A stretch of DNA of 64,000 nucleotides from the NCBI RefSeq assembly GCF_002080455.1, contig NZ_CP020555.1:4297501-4361500 (forward strand), written 5' to 3'. Positions 27,350-36,350 of the stretch are shown here, in pieces. A program made the position numbers and the translations under genes. Every line of letters begins with the position of its first letter. Position 1 is the stretch's first letter. The notes below the pieces were generated by a model. That model had not been told where the DNA came from. It saw only the letters and a program-made list of their open reading frames with translations, and searched no databases. This DNA comes from Streptomyces sp. Sge12. Its GTDB lineage: Bacteria; Actinomycetota; Actinomycetes; Streptomycetales; Streptomycetaceae.

Positions 27350-28318
27350 TTATCGCGGCGTGACCGCGGGCTCCGGGAGCCAGATGTGCCGGAACTCCAG
27401 CCTGGCCGCCTCGACCTCGTGGCGCTGGTCGGCGTGCAGGACGCCGAGGGCGTACGCCGTCGCCGGGGCGATCCTCGGGGTGCGGGCCGCCGTGGCCGAG
27501 GCGGTGGCGGCCTCGGCGGCGTCGCGGTGGCGGTCCAGGGCCTCGCCCGCGGCCGCCGACCGGGTCACGTCCTCGCCCAGGGCCTCCCGCGCATAGCGGT
27601 GGACCCGCAGCAGGCGGCGTACCTCGTGCCAGGGCCCGTCGTGGTCCGCGTTGTACGGGTGGGCTGCGTCGGCCGGCGGCAGGACCGAGACCGCCGCCGA
27701 CAGTCGAGTTTCGGCCACGGCCGCCAGGGGGACCAGTACGTCCGCCACCCGCCCCCGGGCCGCGACCGCGTCCAGCGGAACCTCCGAGGCGAGCACCGCC
27801 ACCGCGTCCGCCACCGCGTGGAAGCGGGAGGAGCCGAGCGCCTGGAGGGTGGCCGAGTGGGCGCGCGTACGGGCCAGGGTGAGCTGGCGCTCCAGCAGGG
27901 CGCCGGCCCGCGCCGAGCCCACCGTCAGCGAGCCGGCGGCGCCGGCCGAGGCGCGCGGAGCCGGCAGTTCCGGGGAGCCCGACAGCCGGTGCAGGGCGTC
28001 CATCAGCCGGGTCAGCCGGGCCGCGTACGCGTGCTCGTCCGCCAGGGTCGAGGACAGCCACACCAGCTCGGTGCGCAGCCCGTCCGCCCAGGAGGATTCG
28101 GTCACCACCCGGAAGGTGGCCAGGGATCCGCTGATGCGGCGCGCAGCCCCCCGCAGGCTGCGCGCCGCGTCGCTTCCTTCGGCGGCCCCGCTCGCTGCGC
28201 CTTCATCGTGCAGGCGCAGCGCGCGGAGGAAAGCGGTGGCCTGGGCGCGCAGGTACGCGCCGAGTACGGCACCTGCGTCCGCCGTCGCCGTAATCGGGTC
28301 ATGGTTTGGCTGAGCCAC
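27350..28318 (-). CDS. CHAD domain protein (polyphosphate-associated)
   Basis: A 322-residue all-helical CHAD-domain protein. CHAD proteins are rich in conserved His/Arg/Lys and bind inorganic polyphosphate. Basic motifs seen include ARSLRGAARRISGSLATFR and WHEVRRLLRVHRYAREAL, fitting the two four-helix halves. The start at 28318 overlaps the ppk gene end by 20 nt, so it is probably translated with ppk. A role in polyphosphate granule binding or regulation of PPK is inferred from this linkage. Confidence 0.9.
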   Translation of the reverse strand: MAQPNHDPITATADAGAVLGAYLRAQATAFLRALRLHDEGAASGAAEGSDAARSLRGAARRISGSLATFRVVTESSWADGLRTELVWLSSTLADEHAYAARLTRLMDALHRLSGSPELPAPRASAGAAGSLTVGSARAGALLERQLTLARTRAHSATLQALGSSRFHAVADAVAVLASEVPLDAVAARGRVADVLVPLAAVAETRLSAAVSVLPPADAAHPYNADHDGPWHEVRRLLRVHRYAREALGEDVTRSAAAGEALDRHRDAAEAATASATAARTPRIAPATAYALGVLHADQRHEVEAARLEFRHIWLPEPAVTPR

Positions 28319-30575
28319 GCCGGCGCCTCCGGGCGTCTATGAGCGTCTCCTGTACGTGCCGCAGCGGCAGTCCGTCCGCGTCCGTGCTGTGCCGGGTCCA
28401 CTCGCCGTCCGGGCCCAGGTGCCAGGAGGAGGTGGCGTCGGACATCCCGGTTTCCAGCATCCGGTCCAGTGCCGCGCGGTGGGCCGGGTCGGCGACCCTG
28501 ACCAGTGCCTCGATACGGCGGTCGAGATTGCGGTGCATCATGTCGGCGCTGCCGATCCACACCTCGGGTTCGCCGCCGTTGCCGAAGGCGAAGACCCGGG
28601 AGTGCTCCAGGAAGCGGCCGAGGATCGAGCGGACCCGGATGTTCTCCGAGAGCCCGGGGACTCCGGGGCGCACCGCGCAGATCCCGCGCACCCAGATGTC
28701 GACGGGCACGCCCGCCTGGGCGGCCCGGTAGAGCGAGTCGATGAGGGCCTCGTCGACGATCGAGTTCATCTTGAGCCGGACGTACGCGGGGCGGCCGGCC
28801 CGGTGGTGGGCGGCCTCCTTGTCGATCCGCGCGATCAGCCCGTCCCGCAGCGAGCGGGGCGCCACCATCAGCCGGCGGTAGGTCTCGCGGCGCGAGTAGC
28901 CGGACAGCCGGTTGAAGAGGTCGGAGAGGTCCGCGCCGACCTGCGGGTCGGCGGTGAGCAGGCCGAGGTCCTCGTAGAGCCGGGCGGTCTTGGGGTGGTA
29001 GTTGCCGGTGCCCACGTGCGAGTAGCGGCGCAGCTGGTCGCCCTCCTGGCGGACGACGAGCGACAGCTTGCAGTGGGTCTTGAGGCCGACGAGCCCGTAG
29101 ACGACGTGGCAGCCGGACTCCTCCAGCTTGCGCGCCCACTTGATGTTGGCCTGCTCGTCGAAGCGGGCCTTGATCTCGACGAGTACGAGGACCTGCTTGC
29201 CGGAGTCGGCGGCGTCGATCAGGGCGTCGACGATCGGGGAGTCGCCGGAGGTGCGGTAGAGCGTCTGCTTGATGGCGAGGACGTCCGGGTCGGCGGCGGC
29301 CTGCTCCAGGAAGGCCTGCACCGAGGTGGAGAAGGAGTCGTACGGGTGGTGCAGCAGGACGTCCCGCTCGCGCAGGGCGGCGAAGATGTCGGGCGCCGAG
29401 GCGGACTCGACCTCGGCAAGGTCGCGGTGGGTGCCGGCGACGAACTTCGGGTACTTCAGCTCCGGGATGTCCAGCGAGGCGATGCCGAAGAGGGCGGTCA
29501 GGTCCAGCGGGCCGGGCAGCGGGTAGACCTCGGAGGCGTTGACCTTCAGCTCCTGCACCAGCAGGTCCAGTACGCCGGGGTCGATGGACTCCTCGACCTC
29601 CAGGCGCACGGGCGGGCCGAAGCGGCGCCGCATGAGTTCCTTCTCCAGGGCCTGGAGCAGGTTCTCGGCGTCGTCCTCCTCCACCTCCAGGTCCTCGTTG
29701 CGGGTCACGCGGAACATGTGGTGCGCGAGCACCTCCATGCCGGGGAACAGCTCCTCCAGGTGCGCGGCGATGACGTCCTCCAGCGGGACGTAGCGCTGCG
29801 GGGAGGCCTCCAGGAAGCGGGAGAGGAGCGGCGGGACCTTGACCCGGGCGAAGTGGCGGTGGCCGCTGACGGGGTTGCGCACGACCACGGCCAGGTTCAG
29901 GGAGAGGCCGGAGATGTACGGGAAGGGGTGCGCGGGGTCCACGGCCAGCGGGGTCAGCACCGGGAAGATCTGGTTGCGGAACAGGGTGAAGAGGCGCGCC
30001 TGCTCCTTCTCGGTGAGATCGGGCCAGCGGATCAGGTGGACGCCCTCCTCGGCGAGCGCCGGGGAGATGTCCTGCTGGAAGCAGGCGGCGTGCCGGGCCA
30101 TGAGCTCGCGCGAGCGCGTCCAGATCAGGTCCAGCACCTCACGGGGCTGCAGGCCCGAGGCCGAACGGGTGGCGACACCGGTCGCGATGCGCCGCTTGAG
30201 GCCGGCCACGCGGACCATGAAGAACTCGTCGAGGTTGCTCGCGAAGATCGCCAGGAAGTTGGCGCGCTCCAGCAGCGGGGTCGTCGGGTCCTCGGCGAGC
30301 TCCAGCACCCGCTCGTTGAAGGCGAGCCAGCTGCGCTCCCGGTCGAGGAAGCGGCCCGGGGGGAGCTCGTCGCCGTCCTTGTCGTCGTAGGCGTCCAGAT
30401 CGGCGTCGAGATCGGGTTCGAGGTCGACGTGCGGGCGGTGCGCGGAAATGGAACCTATGCGGGCGTGGGCTCCGGTGACGGCCCGGCCGGGGGCGGAGCC
30501 GGAGGCGGTGCCGGGGGTGTGAGACGGGTGCTGGGCGGGGACCTCGGTGGGGCCTGCGCTGGGCTGGTGGCTCAT
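28299..30575 (-). CDS. ppk: polyphosphate kinase 1
   Basis: A 758-residue PPK1 that reversibly polymerises the gamma-phosphate of ATP into polyphosphate. Family features: RFLDRERSWLAFNERVLELA, ANFLAIFASNLDEFFMVRVAG, KARFDEQANIKWARKLEE, the phospho-His region GLKTHCKLSLVVRQEG, HVGTGNYHPKTARLYEDLGL, and MMHRNLDRRIEALV. ATG at 30575 leaves an 80-residue acidic N-terminal extension usual in Streptomyces. A PhoP-like site lies upstream. It overlaps the CHAD gene downstream. Confidence 0.96.
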   Translation of the reverse strand: MSHQPSAGPTEVPAQHPSHTPGTASGSAPGRAVTGAHARIGSISAHRPHVDLEPDLDADLDAYDDKDGDELPPGRFLDRERSWLAFNERVLELAEDPTTPLLERANFLAIFASNLDEFFMVRVAGLKRRIATGVATRSASGLQPREVLDLIWTRSRELMARHAACFQQDISPALAEEGVHLIRWPDLTEKEQARLFTLFRNQIFPVLTPLAVDPAHPFPYISGLSLNLAVVVRNPVSGHRHFARVKVPPLLSRFLEASPQRYVPLEDVIAAHLEELFPGMEVLAHHMFRVTRNEDLEVEEDDAENLLQALEKELMRRRFGPPVRLEVEESIDPGVLDLLVQELKVNASEVYPLPGPLDLTALFGIASLDIPELKYPKFVAGTHRDLAEVESASAPDIFAALRERDVLLHHPYDSFSTSVQAFLEQAAADPDVLAIKQTLYRTSGDSPIVDALIDAADSGKQVLVLVEIKARFDEQANIKWARKLEESGCHVVYGLVGLKTHCKLSLVVRQEGDQLRRYSHVGTGNYHPKTARLYEDLGLLTADPQVGADLSDLFNRLSGYSRRETYRRLMVAPRSLRDGLIARIDKEAAHHRAGRPAYVRLKMNSIVDEALIDSLYRAAQAGVPVDIWVRGICAVRPGVPGLSENIRVRSILGRFLEHSRVFAFGNGGEPEVWIGSADMMHRNLDRRIEALVRVADPAHRAALDRMLETGMSDATSSWHLGPDGEWTRHSTDADGLPLRHVQETLIDARRRRRGSAKP

Positions 30576-30668
30576 GACTCCATTCTTCCGCGCACGCGGG
30601 AGGACAGGCACGTCGGACGAGTCGGCCGTCAGTCGGAGTCGGGGCTGCATTGGGGGAGAGTCGCAAGC

Positions 30669-30690
30669 GCTTCTGAATGCCTGGTTAATG
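30669..30690 (-). promoter_or_regulatory. possible PhoP box upstream of ppk
   Basis: On the minus strand CATTAACCAGG (from 30690) and CATTCAGAAGC (from 30679) form two 11-nt units resembling PhoP direct repeats, though weaker than those at pstS. PhoP control of ppk is established in related Streptomyces; applying it here is inference. Confidence 0.45.
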
Positions 30691-30796
30691 GCGTGTGGCT
30701 TCCCGGGTCCGGCGTGGTGCACGAACCGCCTCCCGGCGGGGGTGGCGGGGGCGGTGTGCCCCGGCGTGCGCGGGTGCGGCGCCGTGGCGGGAGCGC

Positions 30797-30861
30797 CGCC
30801 CCCGGGCCCCCGCCGGGCTCCGCCCGGACCCCGCGCCTCAAAGGCCGGCGGGGCTGGAAGA
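30797..30861 (+). repeat. dispersed GC-rich repeat, copy 4
   Basis: Contains CCGCGCCTCAAAGGCCGGCG then GGGCTGGAAG, with an upstream GCCGGGCTCCGCCCGG hairpin arm, as in copy 3. Located just beyond the mshD stop. Confidence 0.8.
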
Positions 30862-30896
30862 TCGGGGCTCCGCCCCGGATCCCGCTGAGTAGTGCG

Positions 30897-31823
30897 TCAG
30901 CTTTCCGTGCGGTACATCAGGTCGACCTCGTGGGTGGTGAAGCCGAGGCCCTCGTATACGGAGAGGGCCGCCGGGTTGTCCGCGTCCACGTAGAGCATCG
31001 CCGTCGGGAGGCCCTGGGCCGCCAGGTGGCGCAGGCCGATCGCCGTGAGGGCCTTGCCGAGGCCGCCGCCCTGGGCGCCCGGGCGGACGCCGACCACGTA
31101 GACCTCGCCCAGCCGCTCCGCCGCGTGCACCTTCGTCCAGTGGAAGCCGACGAGCTCCCCGTCGCGCTCCGCGAGGAAGAACCCCTTGGGGTCGAACCAC
31201 GGCTGCGCGATCCGGTCCTCGAGGTCGCGCCGGGTCAGCGAGCCCTGCTCGGGGTGGTGGGCGAAGGCGGCCGCGTTCGCCGCGAGCCAGGCGGCGTTGT
31301 CGGCGCCGGGCACGAAGGTCCGTACGCTCACGCCGGGCGGGAGCACCGGCTCCGGCAGCGGGGCGCCGTCGGTCAGCGGCCGGCGCAGCTGGCGGAGCTC
31401 GCGGAAGAGGGTCAGGCCCAGGACCTGCGCGAGGTGCCGGGCGGCCGACTTGCCGCCGTGGGCCCATACCCGCAGCCGCTTGCCGGAGGCGGCCAGCAGG
31501 GCCGTGCCCATCGCCCGCCCGTGACCGCGTCCGCGCAGGGCCGGGTGGACGACGAGCTCGGCGGCCGGGGCCTCCACCGGGTCGGTGTCCTCCAGTTGGC
31601 CATAGGCGGAGAGCCGGCCGTCCTCGGTGAGCAGGAAGTGCCGGATCCCCTCGCGCGGTCCGCCGCGCAGCTGGAGCCGTCCCTGTTCGGACACGGCGGT
31701 GGTGCCGTCCGTGCGTGCCGCGTCCTCGATGAGGTCGAGTACGGCGCTCGCCTGTTCCTCCGTCAGCTCGTCGAGAGTCTGAATCTGCCGTCCCGGCTCC
31801 AGGGCCGCTGCTGCGTCAGTCAT
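30897..31823 (-). CDS. mshD: mycothiol synthase MshD
   Basis: A 308-residue protein of two tandem GNAT domains that acetylates Cys-GlcN-inositol, the last step of mycothiol synthesis. The N-terminal domain has VVHPALRGRGHGRAMGTALL and the active C-terminal one VVGVRPGAQGGGLGKALTAIGLRHL and YVDADNPAALSVYEGLGFTTHEVDLMY. mshA, the first enzyme of the pathway, lies at the right end of the same window. ATG at 31823; monocistronic. Confidence 0.95.
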   Translation of the reverse strand: MTDAAAALEPGRQIQTLDELTEEQASAVLDLIEDAARTDGTTAVSEQGRLQLRGGPREGIRHFLLTEDGRLSAYGQLEDTDPVEAPAAELVVHPALRGRGHGRAMGTALLAASGKRLRVWAHGGKSAARHLAQVLGLTLFRELRQLRRPLTDGAPLPEPVLPPGVSVRTFVPGADNAAWLAANAAAFAHHPEQGSLTRRDLEDRIAQPWFDPKGFFLAERDGELVGFHWTKVHAAERLGEVYVVGVRPGAQGGGLGKALTAIGLRHLAAQGLPTAMLYVDADNPAALSVYEGLGFTTHEVDLMYRTES

Positions 31824-31993
31824 GGCACGAGCCTACGACCGCCGTGGCGGAGGGGCGGAGTGCGGGCGCGTGGTCGGTGCTTCTTCTGCACGTAACCAAC
31901 GCGATACCCGTTACCCCCTGGTAGAGCTACGCGCGTTGACCATAGGCTTCGGCGGACCTCCCATGTCTTACCGCTGTCACATAAGGGGACTAA

Positions 31994-33811
31994 ATGTCAG
32001 CGACGCCACAACGGCACCGCCGAACCCGCCGGTTGACCCTCGCCGCTCTCGCCGTCACGGCCGGGGCCGGCGCGATGGTCGCGGCCGCACTTCCGGCCGG
32101 TGCCGCGAGTGGTGGCGGTGCGGCCAAGAGCCGGACCGTCGATGTGCAGATGCTGTCGTTCAACGACTTCCACGGCACGCTGGAGCCCCCGCAGGGCTCC
32201 TCCGGCACCGTGACCGAGCGTCAGGCCGACGGCACCACCAAGGCCATACCCGCGGGCGGTGTCGAGTACCTGGCGACCAGCCTGCGCGAGGCCCGCAAGG
32301 GTCACGAGTACTCCGTCACGGCCGCGGCCGGCGACATGATCGGCGGCAGCCCGATGCTGTCCGGGCTCTTCCACGACGAGCCGAGCATCGAGGCGCTGAA
32401 CAAGCTGGGCCTGGACGTGTCCAGCGTCGGCAACCACGAGTTCGACGAGGGCAAGACCGAGCTGCGCCGCATGGCGTACGGCGGCTGCCACCCGGTCGAG
32501 GGTTGCTTCGAGTTCGGCAAGGACTTCACGGGCGCCCAGTTCCAGTACCTGGCGGCCAATGTCACGGACGAGAAGACCAAGCGTCCGATGATGTCGCCGA
32601 CGTACGTCTGGAAGAAGGGGGACGTGAAGATCGGCTTCATCGGCGTCACCCTGGAGGGCACTCCGGACGTCGTGACCGCCGAGGGCGTCAAGGGCCTCAA
32701 GTTCGGCGACGAGATCGAGACGATCAACAAGTACGCCGCCGAGCTGAACAAGCAGGGCGTGAAGTCGATCGTGGCGCTGATCCACGAGGGCGGCCTGCCC
32801 GCCAACGGCGCGTACAACTACGACTGCAACGTCCCGGGCGCCGGCGCCGGCATCTCGGGCGCGATCGTGGACATCGCCAAGAACGTGGACGCCAAGGTCG
32901 ACGCGCTGGTCACCGGTCACACGCACCAGGCCTACGCCTGCAACATCCCCGACCCCGCGGGCAACCCGCGTACGGTGACCTCGGCCGCCTCCATCGGCCG
33001 CCTGTTCACCGACACCACCCTCACCTACGACCGGCAGACCAAGGACATCGTCCGTACGCCGGTCGCCTCGCCCAAGCCGGTCAACAAGGTCGTCACCCGG
33101 GACCAGCCCAAGGCTGCGGACATGACCGAGCTGATCCAGCGCTGGAACGAGCTGGCGGCCCCGATCGCCAACCGCCCGCAGGGCTTCATCTCGGCCGACA
33201 TCCCGGGCCGCGGCTCCGAGGCGCCCGAGAAGCCGCTCGGCGACCTGATCGCCGACGCGCAGCTCGAGGCGCTCTCCCCGGCGGACAAGGGCGGCGCGCA
33301 GCTGGCCATCATGAACCCGGGCGGCATCCGTTCGGACCTCGCCTACAAGGCCTCGGGCAGCGAGGGCGACGGTGTGGTGACCTACGGCGAGTCCTTCACG
33401 GTCCAGCCGTTCACCAACATGATGAACATCGTGGACCTGACCGGCGCGCAGCTCGTCACGGCGCTCCAGCAGCAGGTCAGCGGACCGGTCAACGGGGTGA
33501 ACCCGAAGATCCTCCAGGTGTCGAAGGGCTTCACGTACACCCTGGACCTGACGAAGGCGGGCGCCGACCGCATCGTCGTCGACTCGGTGAAGCTGAACGG
33601 TGCGCCCATCGACCCCGCCAAGACCTACCGGGTCGCGATGAACGAGTTCCTCGCGGGCGGCGGTGACGGCTTCACCGTCCTGAAGGAGCACAAGAACAAG
33701 CTCGTGGGCGCGTCCGACCTGGACTGCTTCAACGCCTACCTGACGAAGAACTCCTCGGAGTCCTCCCCGATCGCCCCGCCGGCGGCGAACCGGATCACCG
33801 TCATCAAGTAA
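31994..33811 (+). CDS. secreted 5'-nucleotidase / metallophosphatase (UshA family)
   Basis: A 605-residue exported enzyme. A Tat/Sec-like signal peptide (RRHRRTRRLTLAAL..., cleavage near ALPAGAAS) is followed by a metallophosphoesterase domain with FNDFHG, GNHEFDEG and the metal-binding TGHTHQAY, then the 5'-nucleotidase C-terminal domain (NPGGIRSDLAYKA, GESFTVQPFTNMM, MNEFLAGGGDGF). It releases phosphate from extracellular nucleotides and fits the phosphate-scavenging theme here. ATG at 31994 with AGGGGA upstream. Confidence 0.94.
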   Translation: MSATPQRHRRTRRLTLAALAVTAGAGAMVAAALPAGAASGGGAAKSRTVDVQMLSFNDFHGTLEPPQGSSGTVTERQADGTTKAIPAGGVEYLATSLREARKGHEYSVTAAAGDMIGGSPMLSGLFHDEPSIEALNKLGLDVSSVGNHEFDEGKTELRRMAYGGCHPVEGCFEFGKDFTGAQFQYLAANVTDEKTKRPMMSPTYVWKKGDVKIGFIGVTLEGTPDVVTAEGVKGLKFGDEIETINKYAAELNKQGVKSIVALIHEGGLPANGAYNYDCNVPGAGAGISGAIVDIAKNVDAKVDALVTGHTHQAYACNIPDPAGNPRTVTSAASIGRLFTDTTLTYDRQTKDIVRTPVASPKPVNKVVTRDQPKAADMTELIQRWNELAAPIANRPQGFISADIPGRGSEAPEKPLGDLIADAQLEALSPADKGGAQLAIMNPGGIRSDLAYKASGSEGDGVVTYGESFTVQPFTNMMNIVDLTGAQLVTALQQQVSGPVNGVNPKILQVSKGFTYTLDLTKAGADRIVVDSVKLNGAPIDPAKTYRVAMNEFLAGGGDGFTVLKEHKNKLVGASDLDCFNAYLTKNSSESSPIAPPAANRITVIK

Positions 33812-33834
33812 CACGCACGTGCGGTACCCCTGGA

Positions 33835-33863
33835 GGGGCGGCGGGCCATCGGCCCGCCGCCCC
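33835..33863. terminator. bidirectional terminator between convergent genes
   Basis: GGGGCGGCGGGCC-ATC-GGCCCGCCGCCCC: perfect 13-bp stem with a 3-nt loop, 23 nt after the nucleotidase stop and 19 nt beyond the convergent hydrolase stop. No T-run. Confidence 0.85.
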
Positions 33864-33882
33864 TTCGGCGTTCCGGCCGGGG

Positions 33883-34662
33883 TCAGAGGGACGAGAGGAA
33901 CTGCGCGACCGCCCGGTGGACTCCGTCCGGGTCGGTGAAGGGGACGAAGTGGTCCCCGTCCAGGAGTGCGTACGACGTTCCCGGGCGCCGGTCGACCATC
34001 GCCTCGGCGGTGGCCCGCGGGAGGGCGTGGCTGCGGGTGGCGTTGATCACCAGCGCCGGGCAGTCGCTCGCGAGCCAGGTGTCCCAGTGGTCGCCGCGGC
34101 ACTCCTCGACGGAGTCGAGCATGTCCTGCGGGTGGAAGGGCATCCGCCAGCCGGTCCCGCCGGGCAGCGGGCGCAGTCCGGGGGCGACGAGTTCGGCGGC
34201 CGCGCCGGCGGCGTCGATGAGCTCCTCCCGGGTCGGCGCGGTGTAGGGGAGGCCGCGCAGGAAGCCGAACCAGTCCGACTCGGCGGGGTGGACCTCCACG
34301 CCGGCGTCGATGTTGACCAGGGCCGAGACGCGGCCGGGGTGGGCGGCGGCCAGGTGGTAGGCGTTGAGTCCGCCGAGGGAGTAGCCGAGGACGGCGACGG
34401 GGGAGTCGAGGCCGAGGTGGTCGAGCAGGGCGACGGCGTCGCGTACGTATCCCTCGCGGCGGTAGTCGGGAGCCCGGTCGGAGTCGCCGTGGCCGCGCTG
34501 GTCGGGGGCGATGACCCGCCACTGGCCGCGCAGGGCCTCGGCGAGGCCGGTGAAGGCGGCGCCCTCGGACATGCCGCCGTGCAGGGCGAGGAGCGGGCGG
34601 CCGGCGCCGCCGAAGTCGAGGTAGGAGAGGGTCCGGTCGTCGGTCTTCAGCTCGTGGCGCAT
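33883..34662 (-). CDS. alpha/beta hydrolase
   Basis: A 259-residue alpha/beta hydrolase. Nucleophile elbow GYSLGG (Ser95), oxyanion LALHGGMSEG, RGHGDSD loop, His in LDGDHFVPF. It resembles residues 130-385 of the fusion protein encoded at 10824, including a shared RGHGDSDRA...REGYV...DA segment. ATG at 34662 with GGGAGG about 7 nt upstream. Divergent from a TetR regulator with dyads between them, so it is likely regulated by that protein. Substrate unknown. Confidence 0.87.
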   Translation of the reverse strand: MRHELKTDDRTLSYLDFGGAGRPLLALHGGMSEGAAFTGLAEALRGQWRVIAPDQRGHGDSDRAPDYRREGYVRDAVALLDHLGLDSPVAVLGYSLGGLNAYHLAAAHPGRVSALVNIDAGVEVHPAESDWFGFLRGLPYTAPTREELIDAAGAAAELVAPGLRPLPGGTGWRMPFHPQDMLDSVEECRGDHWDTWLASDCPALVINATRSHALPRATAEAMVDRRPGTSYALLDGDHFVPFTDPDGVHRAVAQFLSSL

Positions 34663-34726
34663 GGTTCTTGCCTCCCGTTGGCCCGCGGATCTTCCGTCGG
34701 ATGAAGCCTGGCAGCAGTTGGGCAAG

Positions 34727-34759
34727 TGCGCAATACGTTTGTCTTGCGCATTTGCGCAA
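34727..34759. promoter_or_regulatory. probable TetR operator in divergent promoter region
   Basis: TTGCGCA-TT-TGCGCAA (34744-34759) is a 7-bp inverted repeat, and another TGCGCAA half-site lies at 34727-34733. They sit in the 122-nt gap between the hydrolase and the TetR gene. Confidence 0.6.
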
Positions 34760-34784
34760 AAGAGGGCGCGGCTACCATCCCCGC

Positions 34785-35354
34785 ATGGGAAATCGCGAGG
34801 ACCTGCTGGCCGGAGCCCGGCGCTGCCTGGAGGAGAAGGGCTATCTGCGCACGACCGTGCGCGACATCGCCACGGCCTCGGGGGTGAGCATGGCCGCGAT
34901 CGGCTACCACTTCGGGTCCCGGGAGGCCCTCCTCAACCAGGCCCTGTTCGCCGCCATGGAGGAGTGGGCCGCGGGGTCCGGCCGCCTCACCGGTGAGGGC
35001 GAGACCGCGGGGGAGCGCTACGCCGACACCTGGGACCGCAAGATCCGCGACTTCGGCGAGACGCGCTGGCTCTGGCTGGCCTCCGTCGAGGCCTTCGTCC
35101 ACGCGCAGTCCTCGCCCGAGCTGCTCGCGATCCTCGCCGAGGGGCAGCGCCGCAACCGGCGGATGGTGGCCGCGGCCCTGCGCGGGGTGCCGCAGGAGGA
35201 GGTCTCCGAGGCGGACGTACGGGCCCTCGGCTCGATGCACATCGCGCTGCTCAGCGGGGTGATGGTGCAGACCCTGACCGATCCGGAGCAGGCGCCCGAC
35301 GGTCGCGAGCTCCTCCGGGGGCTGCGCTCCATGGTCGAGTTGCTCGAAAGCTGA
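34785..35354 (+). CDS. TetR family transcriptional regulator
   Basis: A 189-residue repressor. The N-terminal HTH is typical (ARRCLEEKGYLRTTVRDIATASGVSMAAIGYHFGSREALLNQAL, about residues 9-52), followed by a variable helical ligand domain. ATG at 34785. It faces the hydrolase gene across a 122-nt region with TGCGCAA repeats, so autoregulation and control of the hydrolase are inferred. Ligand unknown. Confidence 0.92.
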   Translation: MGNREDLLAGARRCLEEKGYLRTTVRDIATASGVSMAAIGYHFGSREALLNQALFAAMEEWAAGSGRLTGEGETAGERYADTWDRKIRDFGETRWLWLASVEAFVHAQSSPELLAILAEGQRRNRRMVAAALRGVPQEEVSEADVRALGSMHIALLSGVMVQTLTDPEQAPDGRELLRGLRSMVELLES

Positions 35355-35429
35355 CCGCTACCGACAGGTAGCAAAGGTGACGTGCGCACGCCATAATCCG
35401 GCCATCACCGGGTCGGCAAAGGGGCGGGC

Positions 35430-36350
35430 ATGGGCATCGGCATGGGCACGGGCACGAGGACCGGCACGGGCACCAGAACCGGCACGGGCATGGACCGGCG
35501 GGCGTTCCTGGTCGGAGCACTGGCCGCGGGCGCGGCCCTCGGACTGGGAGCCGCACCCGCCTCCGCCGCGGCGCTCGGCACCCAGGACTGGATGGCTGGC
35601 CTCGGCGACACCACCGCCCTCCAGCGGATGACCATCCCCGGCACCCACGACTCCGGCGCCACCAAGGGCGGCCTCTACGTCGCCTGCCAGAACACCTCGA
35701 TCGCCCAGCAGCTCGACTCCGGAATCCGCTTCCTCGACGTCCGCTGCCGGGTCACGGGCGGCTCCTTCGCCATCCACCACGCGGCCTTCTTCCAGGACCT
35801 GATGTTCGGGGACGTCCTCGTCGCCTGCGCGAACTTCCTCGCCGCCCACCCCTCCGAGACCGTCCTGATGCGCCTCAAGCAGGAGTACTCCGGGGAGAGC
35901 GACGCCACCTTCCGCGCCGTCTTCGACGACTACCTGGACCACCGCGGCTGGCGTCCCCTGTTCCGCATCGCCGACACCCTGCCCGCCCTCGGCCAGGCCC
36001 GCGGCAAGGTGGTCCTGCTCGCCGACAACGGCGGCCTGCCGGGCCTGCGCTACGGCGACGGCAACGTCTTCGACATCCAGGACGACTACAACACCGAGCC
36101 CTTCGCCAAGCGGGGCCGGATCGAGAACCACTTCCGCAAGGCCGTCCAGCAGCCCGGCAAGCTCTTCGTGAACTACGTCAGCACCGCGGCGTACATGCCG
36201 CCGCGCTGGAACTCCGACCGGCTCAATCCGCAGGTGCACGGCTTCGTCGACGGCGGGGAGATGGCCGGCCGGACCGGGCTCGGCATCACCGTGATGGACT
36301 TCCCGAACACCCGCTCCGGCCTGGTCACCTCACTGATCCGGCACAACTGA
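35430..36350 (+). CDS. secreted phosphatidylinositol-specific phospholipase C family protein
   Basis: A PI-PLC X-domain protein, 306 residues from ATG 35430. A twin-arginine-like signal MDRRAFLVGALAAG with cleavage near PASAAA implies export. The two catalytic His are in IPGTHDSGAT (His73) and AIHHAAF. Others: FLDVRCRV, HPSETVLMRLKQE. The first 20 residues are an unusual Thr/Gly/Arg repeat encoded by a tandem GGCACGGGCAC-type array; a start at ATG 35490 would remove it, but AAAGGGG lies 5 nt before 35430. The 3' end overlaps the convergent kinase gene by 21 nt. Confidence 0.85.
   Translation: MGIGMGTGTRTGTGTRTGTGMDRRAFLVGALAAGAALGLGAAPASAAALGTQDWMAGLGDTTALQRMTIPGTHDSGATKGGLYVACQNTSIAQQLDSGIRFLDVRCRVTGGSFAIHHAAFFQDLMFGDVLVACANFLAAHPSETVLMRLKQEYSGESDATFRAVFDDYLDHRGWRPLFRIADTLPALGQARGKVVLLADNGGLPGLRYGDGNVFDIQDDYNTEPFAKRGRIENHFRKAVQQPGKLFVNYVSTAAYMPPRWNSDRLNPQVHGFVDGGEMAGRTGLGITVMDFPNTRSGLVTSLIRHN

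Larger units (their letters stand above)
30576..30896. other. 321-nt intergenic region between mshD and ppk
   Basis: Holds the ppk upstream region with the weak PhoP-like site and, next to the mshD 3' end, a block of GC-rich dispersed repeat (30797-30861) with self-complementary runs such as CCGCCGGGCTCCGCCCGG. No convincing small gene was seen. Confidence 0.6.

Noticed and set aside
28356..31895. A plus-strand open frame of about 1180 codons over ppk and mshD
   Set aside because: Antisense to two well-recognised genes, with Val/Asp/Gly-rich composition and no domain signal.
31997..34759. A minus-strand open frame of about 920 codons
   Set aside because: Antisense to the 5'-nucleotidase; in its right part it also overlaps the hydrolase in another frame.
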